Notes: generated from the sequence alone by a model not told the origin. Counted from the first letter of the stretch, positions 10,925 to 20,383 are shown. The stretch: DNA of 40,310 nucleotides from Methylococcaceae bacterium (GCA_028748685.1 JAJRDU010000064.1:1-40310); one strand, 5' to 3'. Numbers and translations are program-made.

Positions 10925-12742
10925 CTAGCTTGTTTCGAGTTGGCTGGTATCGAAATTTAATGGAAATGCATTAGCTCTACCCGGTTTGAACGTTTGATTC
11001 AATGCCGCGCGGCGATTGATATAAACACTGTTGCCCGTCAGCTTCTTAGCCTGTTTTTTTGCTTCGCTGGCCAAATCGGCAATATTCACGTGCGACTGGC
11101 ACTGGCTAGTCGATTCGGAATCGACCAGGCCCACCGAAAGGCTCAGCAGCGGGAAGAAGCTTTTTCGGCCATGACGGTCTTCGCTGATAAGGCCGCTGGC
11201 TTTTGCATCCTGCGCCGAATAAAAATTCGGAACGATATGCTTGAAGGTAGCAAGGATGTCTTCGCAACGCTTAAACCAGTCCGCACAGCTGAAGATGACG
11301 ATGAAATCGTCGCCGCCGATATGGCCCACCATTCCTAGTTCTGCCGGGATATGTTGGCTGAGCGTATTGGCGACCGCCTTGATGATCTCATCGCCGGCGT
11401 GGTAACCATAGACGTCGTTAAACGGTTTGAAATTGTCCAGATCGAAATAACCCACGCAAAAAGGATGTCGCTCGGCAATCAGACGATTGATGTGGTTATT
11501 CATCGGTACGCTGCCGGCTAACAGGGTCAGTGGATTGGCGTGCTGGGCATTTTGAATTTGTTGGCGGGTCATTTCCTCCAGCAGATCGAGCACGGTTGCC
11601 ACGCCGAAATAGTGGCCGTTGTCGGTAATCACAAAAGCCTTGTCGCCGCTCATTGATGTGGTCAATTGTTTGCTGACCGATTCAATCGAGGTGTTTTTGT
11701 CCACGCTGAACGGTGTGTCGCTAACGAAAGTCTTGACGGCCTGCTTGCCGTAGAGCTCCAATCCATAGCGGCTGGAAAACAGTTTGCTGAGAAACTTTTC
11801 GCGAAATACCAGGCCGGATGCCAGACCTTGATCGACCAGCGGCAAGATACTCAAATCGTGATTGCGTTGAAACAGTTCCATTACCGTGTTGATCGAGGTT
11901 TCCGCCGATACCGGGCTAACGGTTTTGCAAATACTGCCGGCGAGTTTGGAGCCGGCGATCTGGTAATCCTGCTGCCGCGCACTGCGTTTTATAAATAGCT
12001 CGGTATCCAGTTCCAACACCGGTTGCGAGGCAGGTCTGGCAAAATAATAGCCTTGAGCATGGGTGATGCCGATATTCTCAACGATTTGGAAATCTTCGAG
12101 GGTTTCAATGCCTTCGGCGATAACCCGGCAATTCATGGCCTCGGCCATATTTTGGATGGACCTCACAAAGTTGAATTTGACTTTGTCGTCGTGCAGCCCC
12201 TTGATAAAGTGTTTGTCGATTTTGACATATTCGGGATGTAGCTCGGACCAAAGCCGTAATCCCGAATAACCCGCGCCTAAATCGTCCAGCGCGATTTCAA
12301 ATCCCATGGCCCGATAATGAATCAGCGCTTCGCGTAGCGCCTGGTAATCGTCGGTGGGTTTGTGCTCGGTCAGCTCGATGACGATAGTATCGGGATCAAG
12401 ATTGACTTTGGCGAGAAATTTCAGGGTTTCGCCTTTTTTGAATTCAGGCTCCAATAACACGGAGGGGCTGACATTGAGAAACAGTTTGCCGGGAACGGCC
12501 AGCTCGGCGAAGCGCTTGATGGTTACCTTGCGGCAGATATATTCCAGTTGAGTTTGTATATTCAGCCGCTCGGCGGCTGCGAACAAATCCAAGGGCTTAT
12601 GAAAAGCCGTGTTTTCCGGGCCTCTGATTAAGGCTTCATAGCCGATGATTTTTTTCTGATTGAGCGAGACTATCGGTTGAAATACGGGGAATAACACGCG
12701 GTTTTCAAGGATGTATTCTAATTCGGTTTTCAATTCCGTCAT
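10925..12742 (-). CDS. Cyclic-di-GMP signalling protein with EAL, CBS-like and GGDEF domains
   Basis: EAL residues present (YEALIRGP, LFLNVSPS, ELTEH, DDLGAGYSG, VKID, IAEGIE, QGYYFARP); central CBS-like segment; GGDEF-type 'HIGGDDFIVIF'. ATG at 12742 with upstream GGAG is preferred over the TTG at 12757. Confidence 0.9.
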   Translation of the reverse strand: MTELKTELEYILENRVLFPVFQPIVSLNQKKIIGYEALIRGPENTAFHKPLDLFAAAERLNIQTQLEYICRKVTIKRFAELAVPGKLFLNVSPSVLLEPEFKKGETLKFLAKVNLDPDTIVIELTEHKPTDDYQALREALIHYRAMGFEIALDDLGAGYSGLRLWSELHPEYVKIDKHFIKGLHDDKVKFNFVRSIQNMAEAMNCRVIAEGIETLEDFQIVENIGITHAQGYYFARPASQPVLELDTELFIKRSARQQDYQIAGSKLAGSICKTVSPVSAETSINTVMELFQRNHDLSILPLVDQGLASGLVFREKFLSKLFSSRYGLELYGKQAVKTFVSDTPFSVDKNTSIESVSKQLTTSMSGDKAFVITDNGHYFGVATVLDLLEEMTRQQIQNAQHANPLTLLAGSVPMNNHINRLIAERHPFCVGYFDLDNFKPFNDVYGYHAGDEIIKAVANTLSQHIPAELGMVGHIGGDDFIVIFSCADWFKRCEDILATFKHIVPNFYSAQDAKASGLISEDRHGRKSFFPLLSLSVGLVDSESTSQCQSHVNIADLASEAKKQAKKLTGNSVYINRRAALNQTFKPGRANAFPLNFDTSQLETS

Positions 12743-13041
12743 GGTGTGTCGCTCCAAAATCTGTCATACAGACTAATGCCGGAATGTGACAGTAATATGA
12801 CAATGGTTTTGAGCGTGAGGTTGGTCGAGGTGAAGAATAAACGTCGCGGACAGTGCGTCGGGCATATATAGAATAAAGCATGCAGGATGTACGTAGCCGC
12901 GTTACCCGGTCCGATTTCAGATTGACCAATTTTTAGTCAATCTGTAAACACTTCAAACGAAGCAATGACTTACGACGGCTTGTCACGGTTTGGTAACAAT
13001 GTTATCCACAGCTTTTGTGGGTAACTGCCAATGCCTGTGTG

Positions 13042-13581
13042 CTAATGTGCGGCTTGCAATTGATTCAAGGTCTCGGCTACCCGTTGTGCATCCAATGCCG
13101 GATCGACATCGTCATCGATCTGACGAATCATTAAAGCCGGGTCAATGATAAACGTCCAGCGTTTGGCCATCTTCAACACCGGCATTTTTACGCCATAGGC
13201 TTCCGTTACGCTGGCGTCAGGGTCGGATAACAATGTAAAGCTCAGTTTGTGTTTTTGATGAAAATTCAGTAAGTCCTGAACCTCGTCGGTGCTGATACCG
13301 TAGACCTCGGCATTCTGACTGCGAATCGCTTGAATCGCATCGCGAAACGCGCAAGCCTGTGTCGTGCAGCCCGGTGTGCCCGCCTTGGGATAAAAATACA
13401 GCACCGTCCAGCCCTTGCCCTGGCGCGAAGTCAAGCTGATTTCATTGCCATCCTGCGCTTTCAGCTGAAACTGCGGCGCGGGCTGGCCGACCGTTAACGC
13501 ATCCGCCTGAGCCGAAGTGATGAATGGTAGCCAGGATAAAAACAGTGCAAGACGTTTGAGCAAGGAAGCAATTTTTCGCAT
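13042..13581 (-). CDS. Exported peroxiredoxin (Bcp/PrxQ type)
   Basis: 'YFYPKAGTPGCTTQACAFRD' active site; N-terminal signal-like 'MRKIASLLKRLALFLSWLPFITSAQA'. Confidence 0.88.
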   Translation of the reverse strand: MRKIASLLKRLALFLSWLPFITSAQADALTVGQPAPQFQLKAQDGNEISLTSRQGKGWTVLYFYPKAGTPGCTTQACAFRDAIQAIRSQNAEVYGISTDEVQDLLNFHQKHKLSFTLLSDPDASVTEAYGVKMPVLKMAKRWTFIIDPALMIRQIDDDVDPALDAQRVAETLNQLQAAH

Positions 13582-13961
13582 GGAAGGCCTCGAAAAAAGT
13601 GAGTGTGACGAATTGATCATGGCATAAGTCGAGGGTAGCGTAAACAGCGTACGTTATTTTCGAGATAGTGGGCGCGACGAAATCGATTTGTTCAGGGGCG
13701 AAATGGTAAAGGTGCAGCGGTTCACGATAGCCACGTATTTGATGAATTGCTCGACATGCGACTGATGAGGATGGAAACAAGGTGGCCGGTCAATACAGGC
13801 TAGGTTTGGCGAAGGTCGGCTAGTCTCAACCGCGGGGTGGTAAACAATAAAACTGGATATGCCGGACAATTTTGATAATAATCGGTCCACGCAGAGCAGT
13901 TTGTTGAAGGACCGTTTGCTATTCGGGATTAAAAAATAATAAACACAATGAGGAAGATAAG

Positions 13962-14357
13962 ATGCTAGCCAAAATTTCCGCAGCCGATTATATGTCTACA
14001 AATATTATTACCGTAACGCCCGGTACCGAAATTTCCCAGGCGATTAAGAAATTGTTGGATCACAAGATTACCAGCATGCCGGTGCTTGATGAGCGTGGGA
14101 AGCTGGTCGGCATTTTTTCGGAAAAGGATGGCATAAAGGTCGTGATGGAAACCGCCTATAACCAAAGCATGGACGGCACGGTCGGAGAGATTATGAATAG
14201 GGAGCCGGTAATGATCGACGCCGATTCGAGCCTGGTGGATGTCGCGGCCAAATTTGATGAAACGCCGATCAGAGGTTTCCCGGTTTTTCAAAACGGCGAA
14301 CTGGTGGGAATGATCAGTCGAGTTGACGTGTTGCGAGCGTTGCTGTCGCTTCGTTAA
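13962..14357 (+). CDS. Stand-alone CBS-domain pair protein
   Basis: Two CBS repeats: 'ADYMSTNIITVTPGTEISQAIKKLLDHKITSMPVLDERGKLVGIFSEKD' and 'IMNREPVMIDADSSLVDVAAKFDETPIRGFPVFQNGELVGMISRVDVLRAL'. Confidence 0.92.
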   Translation: MLAKISAADYMSTNIITVTPGTEISQAIKKLLDHKITSMPVLDERGKLVGIFSEKDGIKVVMETAYNQSMDGTVGEIMNREPVMIDADSSLVDVAAKFDETPIRGFPVFQNGELVGMISRVDVLRALLSLR

Positions 14358-14376
14358 CGACTCGCCTGGTCGTGAG

Positions 14377-14405
14377 AGAGGGCTGGAGTGCCAAATCAGC
14401 CCTCT
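14377..14405 (+). terminator. Candidate hairpin terminator downstream of the CBS gene
   Basis: AGAGGGCTG (14377-14385) / CAGCCCTCT (14397-14405), a 9-bp perfect stem. No strong T-tract follows. Confidence 0.4.
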
Positions 14406-14536
14406 TCTGAATATCTTTGCAAGTGAGGGCTGAGTTATGTCCCCTATTTAGTAGGCGGCGTGTGCCGGTTCGATAAGGAACAAGCGCTTGAACGCTGTCG
14501 CACGGCTGGCGAATCGCCAGCGACTCTAACCTAAAG

Positions 14537-15115
14537 TCAGCGAGCCTTTCCGGCTTCCGTCGCTTCGGGTACTTCCAGCAAACGTCCGGTTTTGACGTCA
14601 TAAATGTAGCCGTAAACGGGAATCTCACCCGGTACAAGTGGATGCGACTTGATACGGGTCACGTCTTCCAACACGCTTTGCGCCTGATCCTTGATGGTTA
14701 ACCAGTCGATGTATTTGCCTTCGGCGGATCCCGGACCTTCGCCGCTGTCATGCCAGCCAGAAGCATCGATGCTGGCGGTTTTCAGGCTGCTGCCCAACAG
14801 GTGGCGCATGATTTCGTCGGTAAATGTTTCCATGCCGCAGTCGGTGTGATGAATCACAAACCATTCCTTGGTGCCGAGTAATTTGTAGGAAATAACCAAT
14901 GAACGGATTGCGTCGTCGCTGGCCCGGCCGCCGGCGTTGCGGATCACATGGGCGTCGCCTTCCGACAAACCAGCATATTTAGCGGGGTCGAGACGGGCAT
15001 CCATACAGGTCAGAATCGCAAACTGGCGGGCGGGTGGCATCGCCAGGTCGCCTTTGTCAAAGTCTGAAACGTATTCGCGATTGGCCAGGAGTACTTCGTT
15101 GTGTATTTTGCTCAT
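14537..15115 (-). CDS. Beta-class carbonic anhydrase
   Basis: Zn-site motifs 'CMDARLDP' and 'HHTDCGM'; '[21 protein letters not shown]'. Confidence 0.93.
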   Translation of the reverse strand: MSKIHNEVLLANREYVSDFDKGDLAMPPARQFAILTCMDARLDPAKYAGLSEGDAHVIRNAGGRASDDAIRSLVISYKLLGTKEWFVIHHTDCGMETFTDEIMRHLLGSSLKTASIDASGWHDSGEGPGSAEGKYIDWLTIKDQAQSVLEDVTRIKSHPLVPGEIPVYGYIYDVKTGRLLEVPEATEAGKAR

Positions 15116-15231
15116 AAAAACCTCGGTGGGTTGAAAAAACGTCTGGTCTTAAACCGCAAACCAGACGATGTAACGACTATCTCCGGGACGCATTGTATCC
15201 CTCGGCTTCGCTGGTTTAAAGACGTTGTTTG

Positions 15232-15262
15232 GTTTATAAAATATAAACTATAGGTTTATATT
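15232..15262. promoter_or_regulatory. Operator candidate with three alternating GTTTATA half-sites upstream of lysR
   Basis: GTTTATA (15232-15238), TATAAAC (15242-15248), GTTTATA (15254-15260). Gives the palindromes GTTTATA-AAA-TATAAAC and AATATAAAC-TATAG-GTTTATATT, both perfect. Confidence 0.55.
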
Positions 15263-15267
15263 GGGTA

Positions 15268-16158
15268 ATGGCTATGGATAAATTCAACAATATGCAAGTG
15301 TTTTGCCGGATCGTCGAGCTTGGTACATTTTCCGCAGTCGCCAAGGAACTTAAATGCTCGACGATGATGATCAGCAAATACATGGCGCAACTGGAAGCTT
15401 CGTTGGGTGTGGTATTGTTGAATCGTACCACCCGCAGTTTGAGTCTGACCAGTGCCGGCGAAGCCTATTACAACCGTAGCCGGCAATTGCTGGAGGATTT
15501 GGCCGATCTGGAAGCCTCTACGGCCCAAATGGGAGAGCGGATTAAAGGGCATATCAAAATCAGTGCGCCGATTGATTTCGGCGGCATGTACATGGTGCCG
15601 GTCATCGAACAGTTTTTGCACCAATATCCCGAAGTTAAGGTGTTGATGACCTTGGACAATAAGCCGCCCAATCTGCGCATCGGCAGCTTCGACATCTCGC
15701 TATTGGTGACGGATACGCTGGATCCCGGCGTGGTGGCGCGCAAGATAGCCGAAACCGAATTATGCACTTATGCCTCACCGGCCTATCTGGCCGAGAACGG
15801 CTATCCACAGAGTATCGAGGAGTTGGCCTCGCATCGCTGTCTGCATTATGTGGATACCCCGCACGGCGATTACTGGCTGTTCAATGTGGGTGGAGAGGTC
15901 AAAAAAATCAAAGTCGATTGGTTGCTGGCCTCCAATAATGGCCGGGCATTGTGTCAGGCCGCGGCACTGGGGATGGGGGTGGTTCGGGCTCCGAAATTGT
16001 CGGTGGCGCCTTATTTGCAAAGCGGAGAACTTGTCGAAATCTTGCGCGACTACCACCGACCGGCGCTCGCCATTTACGCCACTTATCTGCAACGCCGCTT
16101 TTATCCAGCCAAACTCACGGCCTTTATCGATTTTTTGATTCGGTATTTCGAGAGGTAG
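15268..16158 (+). CDS. LysR-family transcriptional regulator
   Basis: N-terminal HTH 'MQVFCRIVELGTFSAVAKELKCSTMMISKYMAQLEASLGVVLLNRTTRSLSLTSAGEAYY' and a LysR substrate-binding domain. Start could also be the ATG at 15274. Confidence 0.95.
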   Translation: MAMDKFNNMQVFCRIVELGTFSAVAKELKCSTMMISKYMAQLEASLGVVLLNRTTRSLSLTSAGEAYYNRSRQLLEDLADLEASTAQMGERIKGHIKISAPIDFGGMYMVPVIEQFLHQYPEVKVLMTLDNKPPNLRIGSFDISLLVTDTLDPGVVARKIAETELCTYASPAYLAENGYPQSIEELASHRCLHYVDTPHGDYWLFNVGGEVKKIKVDWLLASNNGRALCQAAALGMGVVRAPKLSVAPYLQSGELVEILRDYHRPALAIYATYLQRRFYPAKLTAFIDFLIRYFER

Positions 16159-17115
16159 GTGAATTGGCCACCTAGATGCGGGAAAGGCCGAGCTAGTCGT
16201 TAGCGCTTTTCCAGGGGCTAGCTATCTCGGTACTGCCGGGTGAAAATGCGCTATATCCCGCAGTGTTTCGGCTATATGTCGTAAATTTCTAATCGGGAAG
16301 GGTTAAAGTATGTCTGTTTCGCTGGCGCGGACAGGCTGTTCCCGCGTTCGAACAAGTGGTGTTGACGCCAGCGGCATGGATTCGATTTGAAATACTGGTT
16401 GTTCTCGTCGGTGTTAGAGCCGAAAATGTGTTTGGGGCCGGAGCCATCGAGGCTGAGACCGGCAAAAGCCATGCTGTAAATAAATTGAGCATCATCTCCG
16501 CCACCGCTCAACTTTCTTGCAGGTTTTCATAAGGATGAGAATTGGGTCGTATACCGTAAATCCGGGGGAATATACTGTGGTGAATAACATAGTTAATTTA
16601 ATGGGGCATAATCAGTCCGGTAATTTATTGTCTCGGCTACTGATTTCTAGGGTTTGACCACTCGTTAATATCTTAGCGTTATCGTTGGCGGTTTCCCTGG
16701 AGAGCTAGCGATAGAAGGTGTCAATGCGGTGTTTTGCTTTGAGTTACAGAATCGGTTTTAAAGTTTAATGGCTTGATGCCCGAGGAATGTATTTTCGGCA
16801 TGGCTTTTGCAATAAGGTTGCATGAAAGATGCCGTTCATGCCTCGGTTGCGCGACCACTGATGTTGGATTCCAAGTTTATCGAGTCGGACTAATTAACAC
16901 CTTCCGTGATCGATGAGTCACTAAATGCGTACGGTTTTATCGCTTGTATTTTCAATGGATGACTCGTCTGGAAAGCTTGAATCGGCTTAGTTCGGTATTG
17001 TGTAGTTTAGGTCAGTCCTGGATTTACGGAAAAGCGTCACGTGATCAATTTAAAATTACACCTAAAGGACATCTAATGGATTATGCGATTTGTCTGGCTA
17101 TATTGGATTAACTAA

Positions 17116-17754
17116 ATGCAAAAGTTCTTTACGAATCAAAAAGCACTGATCGGCATTATCGGACTTGCAATACTTGGGTCTGGTAATGCGCTAGCTACGA
17201 GTACTTTCAATAGCCGGACAAACGATCGGGTCGCTACCAGTAATATTTTGGCGTATTCGGAATTGCCGGGCACGGTTGCGCACGAGAGCTTCTTTGGTGA
17301 TGTGACCGCTAGTGGAGATTGTCGATCGAATAATTCGCTGGTTAGGTCGGTATGTATGGATTCAGTATCTACATCTGGCTTGAGCGGTGACGCGTGGTAT
17401 CGCCGCCGAATTGTCAACTTGGGTCAGGGAGGATACGGCATCCTATCCGGGATAAGATACGGGATTTCTGAAAATACCGATGGTCAATTCGTGTTCGGCG
17501 GCATCGGTCTTGATCGTCCGGATGCTTCGAATCTCGGCCGATATGATGGAACAATGCGTGGGAGCACGGAAAGTCTCCCAAAGGTAGTCGATATCGGGGC
17601 GTCCGATATACACGCTAAAAAAGTGGGGGCGGATGCTGGCGTGGAAGTGTCTCCGGTTCCGCTTCCGGCCGCGGTCTGGTCTTTTTTGGTGGGTCTGTTG
17701 GGTATTCTGGGGCTAAAAAAGCGTAAGCAAGCCCCGGCCGATACAACGTCATAA
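17116..17754 (+). CDS. Secreted PEP-CTERM-type protein, variant VPLPAAVW sorting motif
   Basis: N-terminal signal 'ALIGIIGLAILGSGNALA'; C-terminus 'VPLPAAVWSFLVGLLGILGLKKRKQ' (motif, TM, basic tail). Confidence 0.8.
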   Translation: MQKFFTNQKALIGIIGLAILGSGNALATSTFNSRTNDRVATSNILAYSELPGTVAHESFFGDVTASGDCRSNNSLVRSVCMDSVSTSGLSGDAWYRRRIVNLGQGGYGILSGIRYGISENTDGQFVFGGIGLDRPDASNLGRYDGTMRGSTESLPKVVDIGASDIHAKKVGADAGVEVSPVPLPAAVWSFLVGLLGILGLKKRKQAPADTTS

Positions 17755-17802
17755 ACTATTGGATGGGTGATGCCGCCTCGGTTCGGAAGGATTGTCAGCG
17801 AT

Positions 17803-18774
17803 TCAAATCACTCTATCGGGCAGTGTTTTTCCGGCAAAGTAAGCTGCTAGATTTTCCAGTACCTTTTCACCCATCGCGGTACGCGTGGCAATAGTGGCGC
17901 TACCCAGATGCGGCAATAGCGAGACATTCTCCAGCGTCAAGAAGCCAGCGTCTATGTTGGGCTCGCCTTCGTAAACATCCAGGCCGGCGCCGGCTATACG
18001 CTTTTCTTGTAAGGCCTTGATCAATGCCTTGCTGTCCACCACGTCACCGCGGGCGGTATTGATCAGATGCGCGGTCGGCTTCATCAAATTCAGCCTTTGT
18101 TCGTTGATCAAGTGACGTGTGTCGCTGCCGCCGGGGCAGTGGATGGACACGTAATCGCATTGCGGCAGCATGTCTTTCAAGGTTTCGCAGCGTGTGGCTT
18201 TCAAGTCATTAACAATGGCTTGATCGGCGGGGCTGGGTTTGAAATACAGGATTTTCATGCCGAAACCGTGATGGGCTTTTCTGGCCATCGCCTGGGCGAT
18301 GCGGCCGAAGCCGATCAATCCAAGTGTTGCGCCTGTGACGTCGCTGCTCATCATGTGGGTCGGGCACCAGCCCTTCCATTGTCCGGCTCGGATTAATCGG
18401 TCGCCTTCCGCTCCTCGACGCGCGGACATCAGCAATAGGGTCATGGCGATGTCGGCGGTGCTTTCGGTCAATACGCCGGGGGTATTGGTGACGATAATGC
18501 CTTGTTCCTTGGCGGTGTTAACGTCGATGTGATTATAGCCCACGCCAAAATTGCCCAATATCTTGCAGCGTTTCTCCGAGACATTTAGCACCTCGGCTGG
18601 CAATGAATCGCAGACCGTCGGGCAGACGGCATCATAGTTTCGCAGAGCGGATTTGAATTCGTCGGCGCTGAAGGGATGGTCATCAGCATTTAAGGTGACG
18701 TCGTACAGTGCTTGCAATTTGGCTTCCACCGATGCCGGCCAGCGGCGGGTGATCAGGACTTTGGGTTTGCTCAT
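17803..18774 (-). CDS. hprA: D-2-hydroxyacid dehydrogenase, probable hydroxypyruvate reductase / glycerate dehydrogenase
   Basis: 'GATLGLIGFGRIAQAMARKA' NAD site, 'NTARGDVVDSKALIKAL', 'LLPHLGSAT'; next to sga. The ATG at 18774 (MSKPKVLITRRW) is preferred over 18960. Confidence 0.88.
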   Translation of the reverse strand: MSKPKVLITRRWPASVEAKLQALYDVTLNADDHPFSADEFKSALRNYDAVCPTVCDSLPAEVLNVSEKRCKILGNFGVGYNHIDVNTAKEQGIIVTNTPGVLTESTADIAMTLLLMSARRGAEGDRLIRAGQWKGWCPTHMMSSDVTGATLGLIGFGRIAQAMARKAHHGFGMKILYFKPSPADQAIVNDLKATRCETLKDMLPQCDYVSIHCPGGSDTRHLINEQRLNLMKPTAHLINTARGDVVDSKALIKALQEKRIAGAGLDVYEGEPNIDAGFLTLENVSLLPHLGSATIATRTAMGEKVLENLAAYFAGKTLPDRVI

Positions 18775-18882
18775 GGTGCGGTCTGCCTCAAAGAATGAAA
18801 ATTTCGAGCAGTATAAAACAAGCCGACATTGCTTGTCGTCGAGGTGGGTGTTAAAAAAAGGTCGCCGGATAGATTCGGTGAT

Positions 18883-18915
18883 CCAAAAACAAAGAGGGCA
18901 ACTAGTGCCCTCTTT
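18883..18915 (-). terminator. Rho-independent terminator between sga and hprA
   Basis: Perfect 10-bp stem AAAGAGGGCA (18891-18900) / TGCCCTCTTT (18906-18915). On the minus strand it is followed by ...TTTGTTTTTGG. Confidence 0.75.
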
Positions 18916-18982
18916 GGTATTCTCGGTAGTCAGAGGCTGTTGACCGATAGATCGGGTCAACCTTCCTGCATCAGTGAATGGC

Positions 18983-20149
18983 TTATTCGGCGGTCGAGCG
19001 GTAATACTCGATAGCCGCCGCGACGCCGCTGCCGGGTTTTATGTCGAAGCCATTATCCAGCATCGCCATCTCCACGCCGGCGATCGCGCCCAGCAAGGAG
19101 ACATCGTTCATGTCACCCAGGTGGCCGATGCGGAATACCTTGCCGGCCACTTCGCTCAAGCCCGCGCCCAGCGAAATCTGGTATTTGTTGAACGCGGTGC
19201 TGATGACATGGCGGGCATCCTTGTCGGCGGGGACCACGATTGCGGTCACGGTGTCGGATTCGAAGCCGGGTTGGGCGCAGATTTTCAAGCCCCAGGCCGC
19301 GACCGCGCGGCGTACGCCTTCGGCCAGACGATGGTGGCGGGCGTAAACGTTGTCTATGCCTTCGTCGAGCAGGATGTCCAGGGCTTTACGCAGTCCGTGC
19401 AGCATCGGGGTCGATGGTGTGTACGGGGTATAGCCGTCTTTGTTGGAAGCCGCCATGTCTTTCAAAGAAAAGAATGAGCGCGGGAAGTTGCTGGTTTCGA
19501 TTGCGGCCATGGCTTTCTGGCTGAAGCCTAAAATCGCGGCGCCGGCCGGCAGCATGAAGCCTTTTTGCGAACCGCTGATCGCGCCATCCACGCCCCAGTC
19601 GTCCATGCGGAATTCGATGCTGGCGATGGAGCTTACGCCATCGGCGAACAGCAGGGCAGGGTGGCCAGCCGCGTCCAGGGCTTTACGAACCCCGCCGATA
19701 TCGCTGGTGACGCCGGTCGAGGTTTCGTTGTGGGTAGCCAGTACCGCTTTAATCTCGTGGTTTTTGTCTTCTTTCAGGCGCGCTTCGAGGTGATCCAAGG
19801 GAATGCCCTTGCCCCATTCGACTTGGTGGACTTCGACGTCAAAGCCCAGCTTTTTCGCTGCTTCCGCCCATAAGTGGCCGAATTGGCCGAAGCGGTAAAT
19901 CAGCACTTTGTCGCCCATGTTCAGGCAATTGGTCAGCGCGATTTCCCAACCGGCGGTGCCGGTGGCCGGAAATACGAAACATTGGCCGGCTTCGGTGCGG
20001 AAGATTTTTTTCAGGTCGGCCAGGATGGGTTTGAGCAGGTTGGGGAAGGTCGGGGAGCGGTGATCTTCCATCGGCAGGTGCATCGCACTCAGCACTTCGT
20101 GTGGGGTGTTGGTTGGACCAGGGATAAATAAGTGACTGCGACCCGCCAT
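18983..20149 (-). CDS. sgaA: Serine-glyoxylate aminotransferase
   Basis: 388-aa class V aminotransferase 'HLFIPGPTNTPHEVLSAMHLPMEDHRSP', PLP-Lys 'ISGSQKGFMLPAG'; adjacent to other serine-cycle genes. Confidence 0.93.
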   Translation of the reverse strand: MAGRSHLFIPGPTNTPHEVLSAMHLPMEDHRSPTFPNLLKPILADLKKIFRTEAGQCFVFPATGTAGWEIALTNCLNMGDKVLIYRFGQFGHLWAEAAKKLGFDVEVHQVEWGKGIPLDHLEARLKEDKNHEIKAVLATHNETSTGVTSDIGGVRKALDAAGHPALLFADGVSSIASIEFRMDDWGVDGAISGSQKGFMLPAGAAILGFSQKAMAAIETSNFPRSFFSLKDMAASNKDGYTPYTPSTPMLHGLRKALDILLDEGIDNVYARHHRLAEGVRRAVAAWGLKICAQPGFESDTVTAIVVPADKDARHVISTAFNKYQISLGAGLSEVAGKVFRIGHLGDMNDVSLLGAIAGVEMAMLDNGFDIKPGSGVAAAIEYYRSTAE

Positions 20150-20288
20150 CAGGTTTCTCCTTTGAATAAATTGAAGCAGCTAAAAAACCGGCGGATGGTG
20201 TCATATTTGCCCAGATTCGGCAAGTCGTTTGCAAAGGTAGGGCCAGAAAGTCCGTGATTTTGTTAGTGATTGTATTCAAGGGCGCCGA

Positions 20289-20316
20289 TTGACTTTGCCT
20301 GCCCTGAAAGTAAAAT
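20289..20316 (+). promoter_or_regulatory. Sigma70-like promoter candidate for mclA
   Basis: TTGACT (20289-20294), 16-nt spacer, TAAAAT (20311-20316) in the divergent sga/mclA intergenic region. Confidence 0.45.
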
Positions 20317-20339
20317 GGCGGGTTCTTTATTTTAGTCTG

Positions 20340-20360
20340 GGCCGAGGACTGTCTTCGGCC
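20340..20360 (+). promoter_or_regulatory. Strong hairpin in the mclA leader
   Basis: GGCCGAGGA-CTG-TCTTCGGCC: 9-bp stem with one G-U pair and a 3-nt loop, ending 23 nt before the mclA ATG. Confidence 0.5.
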
Positions 20361-20383
20361 GTCCATAGCGTAGGAAAATATTC

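Noticed and set aside
13442-13890. Minus-strand ORFs in the peroxiredoxin/CBS intergenic region
   Set aside because: No domain signature; one overlaps the peroxiredoxin gene out of frame.
16272-16511. Two overlapping minus-strand ORFs (79 and 71 aa) in the lysR/PEP-CTERM gap
   Set aside because: No recognisable motif or convincing RBS. The region may hold a decayed gene, but I cannot support a call.
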